A stretch of 64,000 bases of DNA from Spirochaeta cellobiosiphila DSM 17781 (GCF_000426705.1 NZ_KE384557.1:62001-126000); one strand, 5' to 3'. Shown: positions 43,256 to 52,728, numbered from the stretch's first letter. The notes: a model not told the origin generated them from the sequence alone. Translations and numbers: made by a program.

Positions 43256-45748
43256 GTGAAAAAAGTAATTTTAATCAATGTTCTGTTGTTCTTCTCCCTG
43301 ACAATAATGTGGGCAGAGGATGTTCTGGTAAGTGTTACTGACCGCGATCTAAATATTCCTCTTGAAGGCGCTCAACTTCAAATTATAGGTCAAGAAGAAC
43401 TCTTTTATACCAATTCAGAGGGGGAAGTTACCTTACAACTATCAGATGAAACACAAAGGCTAGTACTTAATATCTCCTATCCGGGTTATGAAAGTCTTCG
43501 TTTACCCTTATCCAAGGGGGATGCTGTTATAAAAGCAGAATTAGTATTGCAGGGGATTATTCAAGGAGAGGAACTAGTTGTAGAGGGAGAGAGAAAAGGA
43601 AAAAGTGATGAGGAAGTGGGCGTTTCTGTCGTTGTTGATAAAGAAGCCTTTCAGACTACAGCCAATATTGGTATCGTCGAAGATGTCATGAATACCATAA
43701 AAACTCTCCCGGGTGTTGGTTATACCTCCAGTTGGAATGCCCGCCCTTCTATACGGGGAGGATATCCTGATGAGATGGCCGCTACTCTAGATGGTTTTTA
43801 TGTAACTTACCCCTTTCACTGGGGAGGGGCAGTATCCATATTTAATCCTAATATGGTCAGTTCTGCTAAGCTATCTAATGGTGTTTATTCTGCTCGTTAT
43901 GGACGTGCTATGTCTGGTTTATTGGAAGTAGCTACTCTGTCACCATCAGATCCTGAAACGAGAATTGATATATCTCAATCCACAATTTCAACAGATATTT
44001 TTATTCAAACTCCTCTAGGAGGATCGGGAGGTCTTTTTACTGGTGGGAAGGTAACTTACTTGGATTCTGTAAGATTATTCAACCCTGAATCAACCGAAGA
44101 TATTCCTACCTTACCCTATATCAGGGATTTTTATACAAAGGCTTTCTTTGATCCCTTAAATAATCTGCATATATATTTTAATGGCTTTTTTGGCAGTGAT
44201 GGTATTGGTGTTGATACCACCACTGAGAATGATGATTATTCAACGGATATCCTTTTTGATTATGATTATAGTAATGCTTTTATCTCTGGTGGTTTTGATT
44301 GGTCCTATAGTGATAAAACGCTTTTTTCCCTCATTGGTGGGTATAACTGGAATTTTATGGATATGACCTTCCGTCTTCGTAACAGGGGGACTATGACATA
44401 TACAGATGATTTTGTAGATAAATACGGTGTTATATATGGAATTAATTATGGAGATACTTATTCCATTGAGGGATTAGTAGATGAAGGGACCCGTCATCTT
44501 GACACTCAACAGTCCCAGATCAAAATTCAAGGAGAACATCTCATCGGCGATGGGCATGTTCTAACAGCAGGTCTGGAAAATATTATCATAACCAATGCAC
44601 AAGAATCGGATATAAATCTATGGACTCTTAAAGATGGTGGGGGAAGCTTGTCTCTCGAGGAAGTCCAGTATGCTGTCAGTATTGATGGGAATCATAGCTT
44701 GAATACAGCTGGTTACCTAATCTGGGAATCAGGGAATGATCAGTCTGACTTAAATAGTGAATTAGGTTTGCGTACAGAATACTTTGCCCTTTGGAATGAT
44801 GATTATGATATGAAAGCGAGACCTTCTTTAAATCCTAGAGGGACTCTGACTTATCAATGGATCAAAGGTAAGGATCGATTAGATAATGTTAGTTTTTCTA
44901 TTGGATCTGGATTGTTTTCTACCTTTCCTATGTCTGGACAATTACTTGAGGAAGAATATGACAGTAAAGATTGGCAGATTCCTCCTGACACAGCTTTATT
45001 TAATGTCCTGGGTACTAATATTGAATGGGATGACATATGGAAGTTTAAATTAGAGAGTTATTATAAGTATTACTTGAATAGACTGGTACTCACAAGTGAT
45101 GATGCCTCAGGGGCTACGGAGTATTATTACAATACTGATGGGTCAGGGCATGCTGCAGGTTTTGATTTAATGCTCCAAAAAAAGTTCAGCCGTAAATGGG
45201 ATGGATACCTAAGCTATTCGTTTATCTGGTCTCGTTTCTATAATCCTTCTAACACTGGTACTGATACAGAAGAGGTTCTGCTTCCTTCTGGCGAATCTTT
45301 AGATCGCTGGTATTTTCCCTATTATCACCGATATCACAATTTCAATGTGGTCTTTAATTGGCATTTTAAACCTGGTTGGACTTTTACTACCATAGGTCAG
45401 GTGGCTTCAGGAGACCCCAGAGCTGCTGTGGGACAGGTAACTTCCTATCCTGTAAGCTATGATGGACAAACGATTCAACGTTATGGCCGTACAAGTACTT
45501 ATTCAGATTCTCAGCGAAATGGGATATCAGCTCCAGTGGATATAAGATTGAGCTACTCCTATTATAAACCCCGCTCAAAAGTGAATTGGGAGTGGTATAT
45601 CGCTATGGAGGATATATTAGCTAATCTCTATCAGCCTAGTGGTAATACAACATACAATGCTATTACAGGTGAAGAAGACAAGGGGACAGGGGCAGACTTC
45701 AATATTGGTATTCCTATTCCTTCTTTTGGATTAAAAATTAGTTATTAG
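43256..45748 (+). CDS. TonB-dependent outer membrane receptor with N-terminal carboxypeptidase-regulatory-like domain
   Basis: An 830-residue exported protein. Signal peptide ('VILINVLLFFSLTIMWA'), then a CarboxypepD_reg-like Ig fold at about 22-105 ('VSVTDRDLNIPLEGAQL'), then a plug domain ('VEDVMNTIKTLPGVGYTSSWNARPSIRGG', in parts, 'ATLDGFYVTYPFH', 'GVYSARYGRAMSGLLEV') and a barrel with many alternating strands, ending in aromatic 'LKISY'. Such receptors import bulky ligands with energy from TonB. The ligand is unknown. It starts with GTG. The energy complex is encoded directly downstream. Confidence 0.9.
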   Translation: MKKVILINVLLFFSLTIMWAEDVLVSVTDRDLNIPLEGAQLQIIGQEELFYTNSEGEVTLQLSDETQRLVLNISYPGYESLRLPLSKGDAVIKAELVLQGIIQGEELVVEGERKGKSDEEVGVSVVVDKEAFQTTANIGIVEDVMNTIKTLPGVGYTSSWNARPSIRGGYPDEMAATLDGFYVTYPFHWGGAVSIFNPNMVSSAKLSNGVYSARYGRAMSGLLEVATLSPSDPETRIDISQSTISTDIFIQTPLGGSGGLFTGGKVTYLDSVRLFNPESTEDIPTLPYIRDFYTKAFFDPLNNLHIYFNGFFGSDGIGVDTTTENDDYSTDILFDYDYSNAFISGGFDWSYSDKTLFSLIGGYNWNFMDMTFRLRNRGTMTYTDDFVDKYGVIYGINYGDTYSIEGLVDEGTRHLDTQQSQIKIQGEHLIGDGHVLTAGLENIIITNAQESDINLWTLKDGGGSLSLEEVQYAVSIDGNHSLNTAGYLIWESGNDQSDLNSELGLRTEYFALWNDDYDMKARPSLNPRGTLTYQWIKGKDRLDNVSFSIGSGLFSTFPMSGQLLEEEYDSKDWQIPPDTALFNVLGTNIEWDDIWKFKLESYYKYYLNRLVLTSDDASGATEYYYNTDGSGHAAGFDLMLQKKFSRKWDGYLSYSFIWSRFYNPSNTGTDTEEVLLPSGESLDRWYFPYYHRYHNFNVVFNWHFKPGWTFTTIGQVASGDPRAAVGQVTSYPVSYDGQTIQRYGRTSTYSDSQRNGISAPVDIRLSYSYYKPRSKVNWEWYIAMEDILANLYQPSGNTTYNAITGEEDKGTGADFNIGIPIPSFGLKISY

Positions 45749-45765
45749 GATAAAGGAAAATTAAA

Positions 45766-46599
45766 GTGACAAAAACACACATACCATTCGTTATAATATT
45801 GGGTGTAGTAACACTGCTAGTTGCTTGTCAATCAGATGATTACACAAACAAATGGCAACATCCCCAGGGAAAGCAAAGTCTTAATCTGGTTGTTGATGCT
45901 GATCATAAAGCACAATTGGAATTAGCCGTGCCTTTTGAAGCTATTATTCAAGGTGAAGCTTTTAAAGAGAATGAGGATAACTGGATCTTCTACATTGATA
46001 ACATGAAGTTACTTTTCAGTTGGCGACAAGGCTGGACGGATGCCCTATTGAATATGGAGGGAGTCTTAAAGCTTGTCAAAGAAGATACTGGATATTGGAC
46101 GTTGAATGTTGTGGAGGAACCCTTATTACGGGGAGTTGCTGAAGCTCAGGTTCGCCTAAAAAGGGATAGATATTATGGTGATCAGGCAAGAGATATTGTG
46201 ACACGTAGGTTCAACCGGGTACAGGCATTGGTTTCTGTACTCCCGGATCAGTTCTTAGATTCTTATTATGTGTACAATGATAAGAAAAAAGGTTACTACT
46301 CCTCTGTGTTTTTCAAGGATCTTGAAAAATTTCTCTTTCCTGAACTTCATGGTTATTTAGAGGATTATCCCAAACCAGATTCACAATTAAGTCCGGGAGA
46401 ACGGTATATACATAAGGAGGAGTTCAAATGGGACGGTGCCTATACACAAAAGTATTTTCCAGAGATCTTCTGGGACATTAGGAATTCGGGAACTCTCTAT
46501 CGTGATTATGAAGAAGGATATGCTCTTATCTTTCTCTTTGCTCGATGGGATAGCTTATGGAATACAGATATCCCTCAGATTTTATTACAGGAGTTATAG
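45766..46599 (+). CDS. Lipoprotein of the TonB operon, unknown function
   Basis: A 277-residue lipoprotein: signal segment 'FVIILGVVTLLVAC' with lipobox 'LVAC' (C21). The rest is mixed alpha/beta with 'ALVSVLPDQFLDSYYVYNDKKKGYY' and 'KYFPEIFWDIRN'; I recognise no family. It lies between the receptor and exbB (17-base gap before, none after), so it is probably an accessory for ligand binding or surface capture. It starts with GTG behind AAAGGA. Confidence 0.7.
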   Translation: MTKTHIPFVIILGVVTLLVACQSDDYTNKWQHPQGKQSLNLVVDADHKAQLELAVPFEAIIQGEAFKENEDNWIFYIDNMKLLFSWRQGWTDALLNMEGVLKLVKEDTGYWTLNVVEEPLLRGVAEAQVRLKRDRYYGDQARDIVTRRFNRVQALVSVLPDQFLDSYYVYNDKKKGYYSSVFFKDLEKFLFPELHGYLEDYPKPDSQLSPGERYIHKEEFKWDGAYTQKYFPEIFWDIRNSGTLYRDYEEGYALIFLFARWDSLWNTDIPQILLQEL

Positions 46600-47232
46600 A
46601 TGTCAAATAGTTGGAATCTGATGCAGTATTTTGATATGGGCGGTATTTTTATGTGGCCGCTCCTTGTTTTTTCGATTTTTACGGTTGGTATCTTTCTAGA
46701 GAGATTCATTTATCTGACTATACATGAATTAAATCCAAACAAGATACGAAATCACCTATTGGATCTATCTTATTCGAGAAGCATTGATGAGGCCAAAAGG
46801 TACTTGGATCAGCTTAAATCACGGAATATTTCTGGAAGAATCCTGAAAGAAGTATTCAAAAATGCACCCTATGGTGAACACAGAATGGAAAAAGCTGTAG
46901 AAGCTGAAGGTCAAGAACAAGTCCGTAAGCTTGAAAATGGATTTAATTTCTTGTCTGCTTTAACCTCTATTGCACCCCTCACTGGATTCCTGGGAACCGT
47001 GTCTGGAATGATAGGAGCGTTTCGTTCCATAGCTGAAGCTTCAGAGGTTAATGCACAATTAGTGGCTAATGGTATATATGAAGCTCTCATGACTACCGTT
47101 TTTGGTCTCATTATCGCCATTATCGCTTTAGTCGGCTATAATCTGTTAGCTCATCGAGTGGATACCTTTACAGCAGAAATCAATAAATTATCCAGTGATA
47201 TTATAGGAATCTTATCTACCAATGAGGATTAA
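46600..47232 (+). CDS. exbB: ExbB/TolQ/MotA-family proton channel protein
   Basis: A 210-residue inner membrane protein. Three hydrophobic segments: about 17-37 ('MWPLLVFSIFTVGIFLERF'), 118-140 ('FLSALTSIAPLTGFLGTVSGMIGAF', in parts) and 155-180 ('GIYEALMTTVFGLIIAIIAL'). These match the ExbB pore helices. Its ATG directly follows the lipoprotein stop, with CAGGAG as ribosome site. It would energise TonB together with the two ExbD proteins. Confidence 0.92.
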   Translation: MSNSWNLMQYFDMGGIFMWPLLVFSIFTVGIFLERFIYLTIHELNPNKIRNHLLDLSYSRSIDEAKRYLDQLKSRNISGRILKEVFKNAPYGEHRMEKAVEAEGQEQVRKLENGFNFLSALTSIAPLTGFLGTVSGMIGAFRSIAEASEVNAQLVANGIYEALMTTVFGLIIAIIALVGYNLLAHRVDTFTAEINKLSSDIIGILSTNED

Positions 47233-47617
47233 AAATACTGATCCCATGGGAGCTTTGAATGACCTTAGCTTCCTACTCATCATCTATTTTCTTGTGATCG
47301 CCGGGTTCAATACTAATTATGGATTTTTATTGGATTTACCTTCCAAGAATAAAACCATGGTTGTCCAAAAAGATGATTTGATTAAACTTACATTGGACGG
47401 ACAGGGCCAACTTTACTATAAAAAAGAGCCGCTTACCCAGGAAAAAATAAAAAGTGTTGTAGAAGAAAATCTAAAAGTTCATCCTAATATGACACTCTTC
47501 CTGTCTATATCACCTGATGTCCCCTATCAATATTTTGTTGATTCTATAAGTCTCATAAGAGAGTTGAATGTAGAGAATTTTTCTTTTAAAACAGAAGGAC
47601 CCAGGAAGACAGAATGA
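47222..47617 (+). CDS. ExbD-family protein (first copy)
   Basis: A 131-residue protein with one N-terminal membrane helix carrying the conserved proton-path Asp ('ALNDLSFLLIIYFLVIAG') and a periplasmic ExbD/TolR domain ('LDGQGQLYYKKEPLTQEKI'). The gene overlaps the exbB end by 11 bases. It differs from the second copy in its tail, so the two may form a heteromer. Confidence 0.9.
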   Translation: MRIKNTDPMGALNDLSFLLIIYFLVIAGFNTNYGFLLDLPSKNKTMVVQKDDLIKLTLDGQGQLYYKKEPLTQEKIKSVVEENLKVHPNMTLFLSISPDVPYQYFVDSISLIRELNVENFSFKTEGPRKTE

Positions 47618-48018
47618 TCAATATTCATAGTAAGAGACAAAGCCCTACACCCCCCTTATCTGCCATGTCTGATATAGGTTTCTTATTACTTATATTTATC
47701 ATGCTTATTTCTCTCATTAATTATCGTAAAGAAGCCAAAGTGGAATATCCTGAAGCGCATAATGCAGAAAAAACAGAGGCTCTACATGAAATAGAAATAT
47801 GGATTGAACAAAATGGTGCTATTCAAATAGACGGTCAGTATATGTCTGATAGGGAAGTAGAAAACTTTATTGTAGATACTTTTCTGGCTCAAAGGGATAC
47901 ACGCATTCATATCATAGCTGATAGAAACACTCCCTATAGAAATGTAGATCATATAAACAGGATTCTCCAGAACCTTCAATACAGGATCGTAAGTTATGAT
48001 GTCAAAGAACAGCTTTAA
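47614..48018 (+). CDS. ExbD-family protein (second copy)
   Basis: A 134-residue protein with the membrane helix 'SAMSDIGFLLLIFIMLIS' (conserved Asp) and a periplasmic domain with 'IEIWIEQNGAIQIDGQYMS' and 'IIADRNTPYRNVDHI'. It overlaps the first copy by 4 bases (ATGA). Paired exbD genes are common in TonB clusters with lineage-specific receptors. Confidence 0.9.
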   Translation: MINIHSKRQSPTPPLSAMSDIGFLLLIFIMLISLINYRKEAKVEYPEAHNAEKTEALHEIEIWIEQNGAIQIDGQYMSDREVENFIVDTFLAQRDTRIHIIADRNTPYRNVDHINRILQNLQYRIVSYDVKEQL

Positions 48019-48610
48019 ACTATTAAGATGGAGCATCCTTCTTATCGTTGGTGGCCTACATGTTCTCTTATTGGTTTTTCTCCAAATTCAAACAAATAAT
48101 ACTCAGGAAGAAGACTATCAGGATGCAAATGTTATGAAGCTTGTAGATATTCACGAATATGAACCTCCTCAGGAAGAAGTCCTTCCTCCTCCACCTGTAG
48201 AAAAAAAGATTATCAATGAAAATCCAGAAACTAGTGAGCAAGTTGTGGCTATAGAAGATAAGTTGGAGGTCGTTGATACTCCAATAAAAACTTCCACAAG
48301 AGAGGAAGTGCATTATCTACCGCAACATAAAATATCAAAAGTACCTATTATTCCCCTGGAAAAGGTTCTTAGTCGCATTGTATATCCTCCCATGGCTTTG
48401 CGCCAGGAGATAGAAGATATTGTGTATTTGGAATTATATATAGATCAGAAAGGAGTTATTCGGAGAATTGATATATTAAAAGATCCGGGACATGGTTTTG
48501 CTGAATCTGCTATTAAAGCTTTTCAAGGGATTCAATGTATCCCAGCAGAAGCTAATGGTAAAACAGTTCCTGTACGATACCGGTATCCTATTCGTTTTAC
48601 ATTAAAATAG
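47996..48610 (+). CDS. tonB: TonB energy transducer
   Basis: A 204-residue protein: N-terminal membrane anchor ('WSILLIVGGLHVLLLVFL'), a Pro/Glu-rich periplasmic stretch ('EPPQEEVLPPPPVEKK'), and a C-terminal TonB domain ('IVYPPMALRQEIEDIVYLELYID', in parts, 'AIKAFQGIQCIPAEANGKTVPVRYRYPIRF', in parts). It contacts the TonB box of the receptor and passes on proton-motive energy from ExbB/ExbD. It overlaps exbD2 by 23 bases. The operon ends here, 8 bases from the convergent Crp-like gene. Confidence 0.92.
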   Translation: MMSKNSFKLLRWSILLIVGGLHVLLLVFLQIQTNNTQEEDYQDANVMKLVDIHEYEPPQEEVLPPPPVEKKIINENPETSEQVVAIEDKLEVVDTPIKTSTREEVHYLPQHKISKVPIIPLEKVLSRIVYPPMALRQEIEDIVYLELYIDQKGVIRRIDILKDPGHGFAESAIKAFQGIQCIPAEANGKTVPVRYRYPIRFTLK

Positions 48611-48618
48611 TGAGCTTC

Positions 48619-49209
48619 TCATTTAATCATACTTCGAATTCGACTTAAAGATACCTGATTAATTCCAATATAGGAGGCGATTTGATATTGGGGAATTAAA
48701 TTATAGAGGTCTGGATACTCTTCAAGAAAAAGTTCATAACGACTTTGTGCATCCTGGGTTAATATGGATAATATTCTGTTTTCCATCTGAACGTTTCGCA
48801 CCTGAAATATATATAGTTCAAACATATTCCAACAGTTAAAGTTTTTCTTCAGATCCTCTAAATCTTCCTGTGTAAAATAGAGTATTTCACTGTTTGTAAT
48901 AGCTTGAGTCGAAAACCATATTTTATTTTCGTAGGGTTGAAAATAGGGTGAATATACCCCTTCAAAATCACCACTGGTTCTAAAAAAAAGGTTTTTTTCT
49001 TTACCTTCAGCATCAGGCAAATACACCCGCAGGACTCCTGAATAAAGGATTCCCAACGGCCCTTGTGTATCACCAGCTTCAATAAAATGCTCATTCTTAT
49101 TGAGCTTGAGTACACGAAGTTTTGACAGAAAATATTCTCTATCTTCTTTGGGCACCTGACCTATCTTGTTAATGAGGTCACAGATGAATTCTCTATACTT
49201 TTTATTCAT
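48619..49209 (-). CDS. Crp/Fnr-like regulator with cyclic-nucleotide-binding fold
   Basis: A 196-residue protein. The N-terminal part is a cNMP-binding beta-barrel ('LNKNEHFIEAGDTQGPLGILYSGVLRVYL'), without the classical Arg-Ser phosphate-binding site. The C-terminal helix-turn-helix is 'IPQYQIASYIGINQVSLSRIRSM'. It is divergent from the DUF6326-like gene, 52 bases away, which it may control. The effector is unknown. Confidence 0.85.
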   Translation of the reverse strand: MNKKYREFICDLINKIGQVPKEDREYFLSKLRVLKLNKNEHFIEAGDTQGPLGILYSGVLRVYLPDAEGKEKNLFFRTSGDFEGVYSPYFQPYENKIWFSTQAITNSEILYFTQEDLEDLKKNFNCWNMFELYIFQVRNVQMENRILSILTQDAQSRYELFLEEYPDLYNLIPQYQIASYIGINQVSLSRIRSMIK

Positions 49210-49261
49210 ATATATGTTTTAGAATATTAGTAAGGTTTTAGTAAAGTAAAGGAAGTAAAAT

Positions 49262-49615
49262 ATGGAAAAAAAAGCATTATTATCAAGTTTATGGATATTC
49301 GTTCTCATCAATATGATCTATGCAGATATCTTATCTCTTATGGATCCTGTATCTCATATTCGGCTCATTATGGCAGGGAAGGATATTCCTCCCGGAGGTT
49401 TGATTGTGGGAGCCTTTCTGATGGAATCCGCTATTCTCATGACCTTTCTTCCTAGAATACTCAAACCTACTCTCAACAAGATAATCACCACCTTAGTTGT
49501 ATTATTAAATACACTTGCTGTCATCAAGGGGGGCTCCGGTGACTACTATATCTTTTTTGCTACAGTAGAAGTAATTACCATGATTGCGATAGTTATTTTA
49601 ACATATGTTAATTGA
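49262..49615 (+). CDS. Four-helix membrane protein, DUF6326-like
   Basis: A 117-residue protein with four hydrophobic segments and the opening 'LSSLWIFVLINMIYADILSLMDP', which I associate with the DUF6326 family; function unknown. It is divergent from the Crp-like regulator, and the hybrid kinase follows 32 bases later, so it could be part of a small regulated unit. Confidence 0.65.
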   Translation: MEKKALLSSLWIFVLINMIYADILSLMDPVSHIRLIMAGKDIPPGGLIVGAFLMESAILMTFLPRILKPTLNKIITTLVVLLNTLAVIKGGSGDYYIFFATVEVITMIAIVILTYVN

Positions 49616-49647
49616 AAAGAGGAATTGATTGAGTTAATCATTAAGAT

Positions 49648-51627
49648 ATGTCAAAAATGAATATTATAGAATGGAAAAAAGATACTTGGGCAGAAGGGAA
49701 GGCAGAACAGTGGATGAGCCTTCTACGAAAAACATCCACAATGATAGGATTTCTACTTTTTCTTGTAACAGTAACCATGACTTACCTTTCGAAAACAAAG
49801 GTTATTTTACCTAATTGTTGTTTGCTTTTAACCTTTGTCTCTGGTTGCTTTATCCTGGGATTATATAACGCCTTTCACCCTTTGGGGGATAATCTGCGTT
49901 ATCCTTTTGTCACCTTATTAGCTCCTGTCGTTACCTTTGGCGGGCTTATTTTGGGCAGCCTTCATTATACCTATCCTATCGGTGTCGCGTTTGTTATCCT
50001 TTGGTTATATATGGGAATAGGTATCACTTTTGTTTATACCATTCCCGCTAATGGTATTGTTCTGATCATCTATCTTTTAGGAGATATATACTATCTGCAC
50101 TACACTATGGAATATCGCTTCTTCTATGTTGTCTTTCTTATGGCTATATCCGGTATTGGTCTGATATCTTCCTATATTTTTCAGAGACTACATCGTGATA
50201 TTGTAAGAATGGCAGATAAATTAGATAGTAAATTGAATAATAAAACCAGACTTTATCAGTCTCTTGTCCATGAAATACGTACACCTCTTACGATTCTACG
50301 CCATTACTTTCATCAAAATGAAGTCAAATTAAGTGAGTCCAATCAAGCTGATGTTATTAAATATAATTTGAACAAGCTCGAGAGAAAGATGACAAATTTA
50401 CTTAAACTGGAAAAAGAATCTCTACTGGAAGAGACCATAAGCGATAAGCATATAGATGACGAACCTTGTTGTTCCATAAGTCAATTGATCTTATACAATC
50501 AAAAACTATTTGAGTCCTATTTTAATCATGAAAACATTACATTACAACTTTTCATACAAAAGGACTTATGTGTTAGAGCCAACCAAAGTGATTGTGAACA
50601 TATCATACTAAATCTTTTAGAAAATGCTCTTGAATATTCACATCCTAACAGCCAAGTCTATTTACTTGCCACATTGAATAAGGACATGGTTGAAATTGTT
50701 ATTCAGGATGAAGGGGTTGGTATAGAACCTGAAATTTTGGATTCTTTATTCGAGTTGTATAAGAGGCCGCTTCAAGCTCATCAACACTCCAGTTCTGGGA
50801 TGGGTTTAGCTATTGTTAATCAGATTGTCAAACGTATTGGTGGTTACATCCACGTTGAATCAACAAAGGATATTGGCTCTAAGTTTACTATTTGTTTACC
50901 CCTTAGTGATGGGGAAGATGTCGTACCAATAGGAACATTGAAGCTTCCCCTTAATTTTAAATCTCATTTACCATTACAAAGTCAGTTAAGCAGTTTAGAT
51001 AAAAACCATAATAGTTCTTATTGTATTGCTTTAATTGAAGACGATTATGAATTGAGAAATTGTTTATTTGAATGTCTCAACACAGACTATAGAGTGATTA
51101 GTTATCATAATGGTGCTCATGCGTTAAACGAATTGCTTAGGGGAATCGAAGCTGATCTAATCATATTCGACATTGATGCAGAATCTGAGAATGGTTATGA
51201 TTTCTTTAAACATTATAGAAGTCAATGTTCTCCTCATACTCCTTTTCTCTTTATCTCCAGTAATGACTCTGATTCCCTACGAATGGAAGCATTAAGTCAT
51301 GGCGCATTAGATTATATGGTCAAACCTTTCACACCAAAGGAATTAACACTCAAAATCCAAAGTTGGTTGGACTTATTAAAGGAACTAAAGGGGGATATAT
51401 CAGAATCTTTGGAAGACCTTGCTGAATTCCAAGCCCTTACTTCTCGGGAACGGCAATTGGTTCTGATGTTATCAAAAGGATTATCTCGTAAAGAAATCTC
51501 CCATCGTTTATACATCAGTGTAAATACTGTGAAAACTCATTTATCCTCTATCTATTCAAAATGCGGGGTATCAGGTAAGGATGAACTACTATCAAAAATG
51601 TATAAAGATTCATTAGCTGAGGTTTAA
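49648..51627 (+). CDS. Single-chain membrane histidine kinase, receiver and LuxR DNA-binding protein
   Basis: A 659-residue protein that holds a whole signalling path. Residues about 30-185 are six or so membrane helices. The kinase core has H208 ('LVHEIRTPLTI'), 'NLLENALEYS' and 'GMGLAIVNQIVKRIGG'. The receiver has D508 ('LIIFDIDAES') and the Lys of 'VKPFTPKEL'. The last 65 residues are a LuxR/GerE helix-turn-helix ('LTSRERQLVLMLSKGLSRKEI' and 'SVNTVKTHLSSIYSKCGV'). If real, DNA binding must occur at the membrane. It probably senses a membrane or small-molecule cue; targets are unknown. Confidence 0.9.
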   Translation: MSKMNIIEWKKDTWAEGKAEQWMSLLRKTSTMIGFLLFLVTVTMTYLSKTKVILPNCCLLLTFVSGCFILGLYNAFHPLGDNLRYPFVTLLAPVVTFGGLILGSLHYTYPIGVAFVILWLYMGIGITFVYTIPANGIVLIIYLLGDIYYLHYTMEYRFFYVVFLMAISGIGLISSYIFQRLHRDIVRMADKLDSKLNNKTRLYQSLVHEIRTPLTILRHYFHQNEVKLSESNQADVIKYNLNKLERKMTNLLKLEKESLLEETISDKHIDDEPCCSISQLILYNQKLFESYFNHENITLQLFIQKDLCVRANQSDCEHIILNLLENALEYSHPNSQVYLLATLNKDMVEIVIQDEGVGIEPEILDSLFELYKRPLQAHQHSSSGMGLAIVNQIVKRIGGYIHVESTKDIGSKFTICLPLSDGEDVVPIGTLKLPLNFKSHLPLQSQLSSLDKNHNSSYCIALIEDDYELRNCLFECLNTDYRVISYHNGAHALNELLRGIEADLIIFDIDAESENGYDFFKHYRSQCSPHTPFLFISSNDSDSLRMEALSHGALDYMVKPFTPKELTLKIQSWLDLLKELKGDISESLEDLAEFQALTSRERQLVLMLSKGLSRKEISHRLYISVNTVKTHLSSIYSKCGVSGKDELLSKMYKDSLAEV

Positions 51628-51681
51628 TCCAGGGACGTACTGGCTATAGGGGCATAGTTTTTTCAGAACTATTAGAGTAAA

Positions 51682-51700
51682 ATCACCCCTTTGGGGTGAT
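51682..51700 (+). promoter_or_regulatory. Leader hairpin before the discoidin-like lipoprotein
   Basis: ATCACCCC-TTT-GGGGTGAT, a perfect 8-bp stem, 55 bases after the kinase stop and 60 bases before the ATG at 51760. No T tract follows. It belongs with the hairpins at 34232 and 42397. Confidence 0.55.
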
Positions 51701-51759
51701 CACAAATGAATCTTTCTTAATTAGGCTTTTAGACATTAATAACATTAAAAGGAGTAAAT

Positions 51760-52728
51760 ATGTTAAAAAGGTTGTTATATGGATTCATTAGTATATCCAT
51801 ACTCTCTTTGTTTTTTGGCTGTGATAACACAAACCTTGTCGGAGCTGAATTATCTGAAATGGATAGTAGTAGGGCAAGAGGTGCTACAATTTATGAACAC
51901 ACCATTAATGGTTATACAGAAGAGGGTAAAGCGATTTATATTCCTCATGATGCACCAATCATGCAAAAAGCAAGATCAAGTGACAACAATCACTACTTTG
52001 TATCAGTTATCAAATCTGACAAGAATTGGAAGTCTTATGGGAAGGAGATCTCAGAATGGTTAGGATCGTCTGATATTACACGACTTAAAGCTGGTAAGTA
52101 TAGTGTCCGAACCTTTTGTGCAAAACATAATTTTACCCTCGCAGCAAATACCTATTATCGTGTGAAGTTTGCTACCTCAACTAATGAAGATGGCACATGG
52201 AAAGAGAATACACGTCTTATCTATTTAAGTAAAAGTCTATTACCAGCAGCCACTTCCAACACCAGTAAGGGGATGACAATTACTGCCAGTAGTACCTTTG
52301 ACTCTAGCACTTATTCTGCCTGGAAAGCTTTCGATGGAAATGGAGGAAATGGTTGGTCACGATGGATCTCTGGTTATAATCAGTATTTACTTGATTGGGA
52401 CTGGTCTCATCCTCTTGAATACGAATGGATTAATATTAAGCTCAACAATCCTGTTGAAGCTAAATACATCTATATCCTTCCTGAATTTTCAGAGAATATA
52501 CAAGATAGAATGCCAAAGTTATCTGAAATTGAAGTTAAATTAAATGGAGAGTATATAGCTTCTTCTGATATAGGCACAGATAAAAAATTCTGGGAACAAC
52601 ATAGATATGGAGCTTATTTCCCTCTTCTTTTTGGAGATACACACATATTTGATGAGGTTAGATACAAGATCCGTAGTAGTAATGGTTCAAATGTTGTATC
52701 AATTAGAAGCATCAAGTTTATGAAATAG
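51760..52728 (+). CDS. Lipoprotein with C-terminal F5/8 type C (discoidin)-like domain
   Basis: A 322-residue lipoprotein: lipobox 'FFGC' (C21), then a tether with 'DSSRARGATIYEHTINGY' that recalls the 'DSRS' tether of the LamG lipoproteins. The middle (about 35-155) is unrecognised. Residues about 165-320 look like a galactose-binding/discoidin beta-sandwich: 'ITASSTFDSSTYSAWKAFDGN' and 'EWINIKLNNPVEAKYIYI'. A glycan-binding role is inferred. AAAAGGAG precedes the ATG. Confidence 0.78.
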   Translation: MLKRLLYGFISISILSLFFGCDNTNLVGAELSEMDSSRARGATIYEHTINGYTEEGKAIYIPHDAPIMQKARSSDNNHYFVSVIKSDKNWKSYGKEISEWLGSSDITRLKAGKYSVRTFCAKHNFTLAANTYYRVKFATSTNEDGTWKENTRLIYLSKSLLPAATSNTSKGMTITASSTFDSSTYSAWKAFDGNGGNGWSRWISGYNQYLLDWDWSHPLEYEWINIKLNNPVEAKYIYILPEFSENIQDRMPKLSEIEVKLNGEYIASSDIGTDKKFWEQHRYGAYFPLLFGDTHIFDEVRYKIRSSNGSNVVSIRSIKFMK

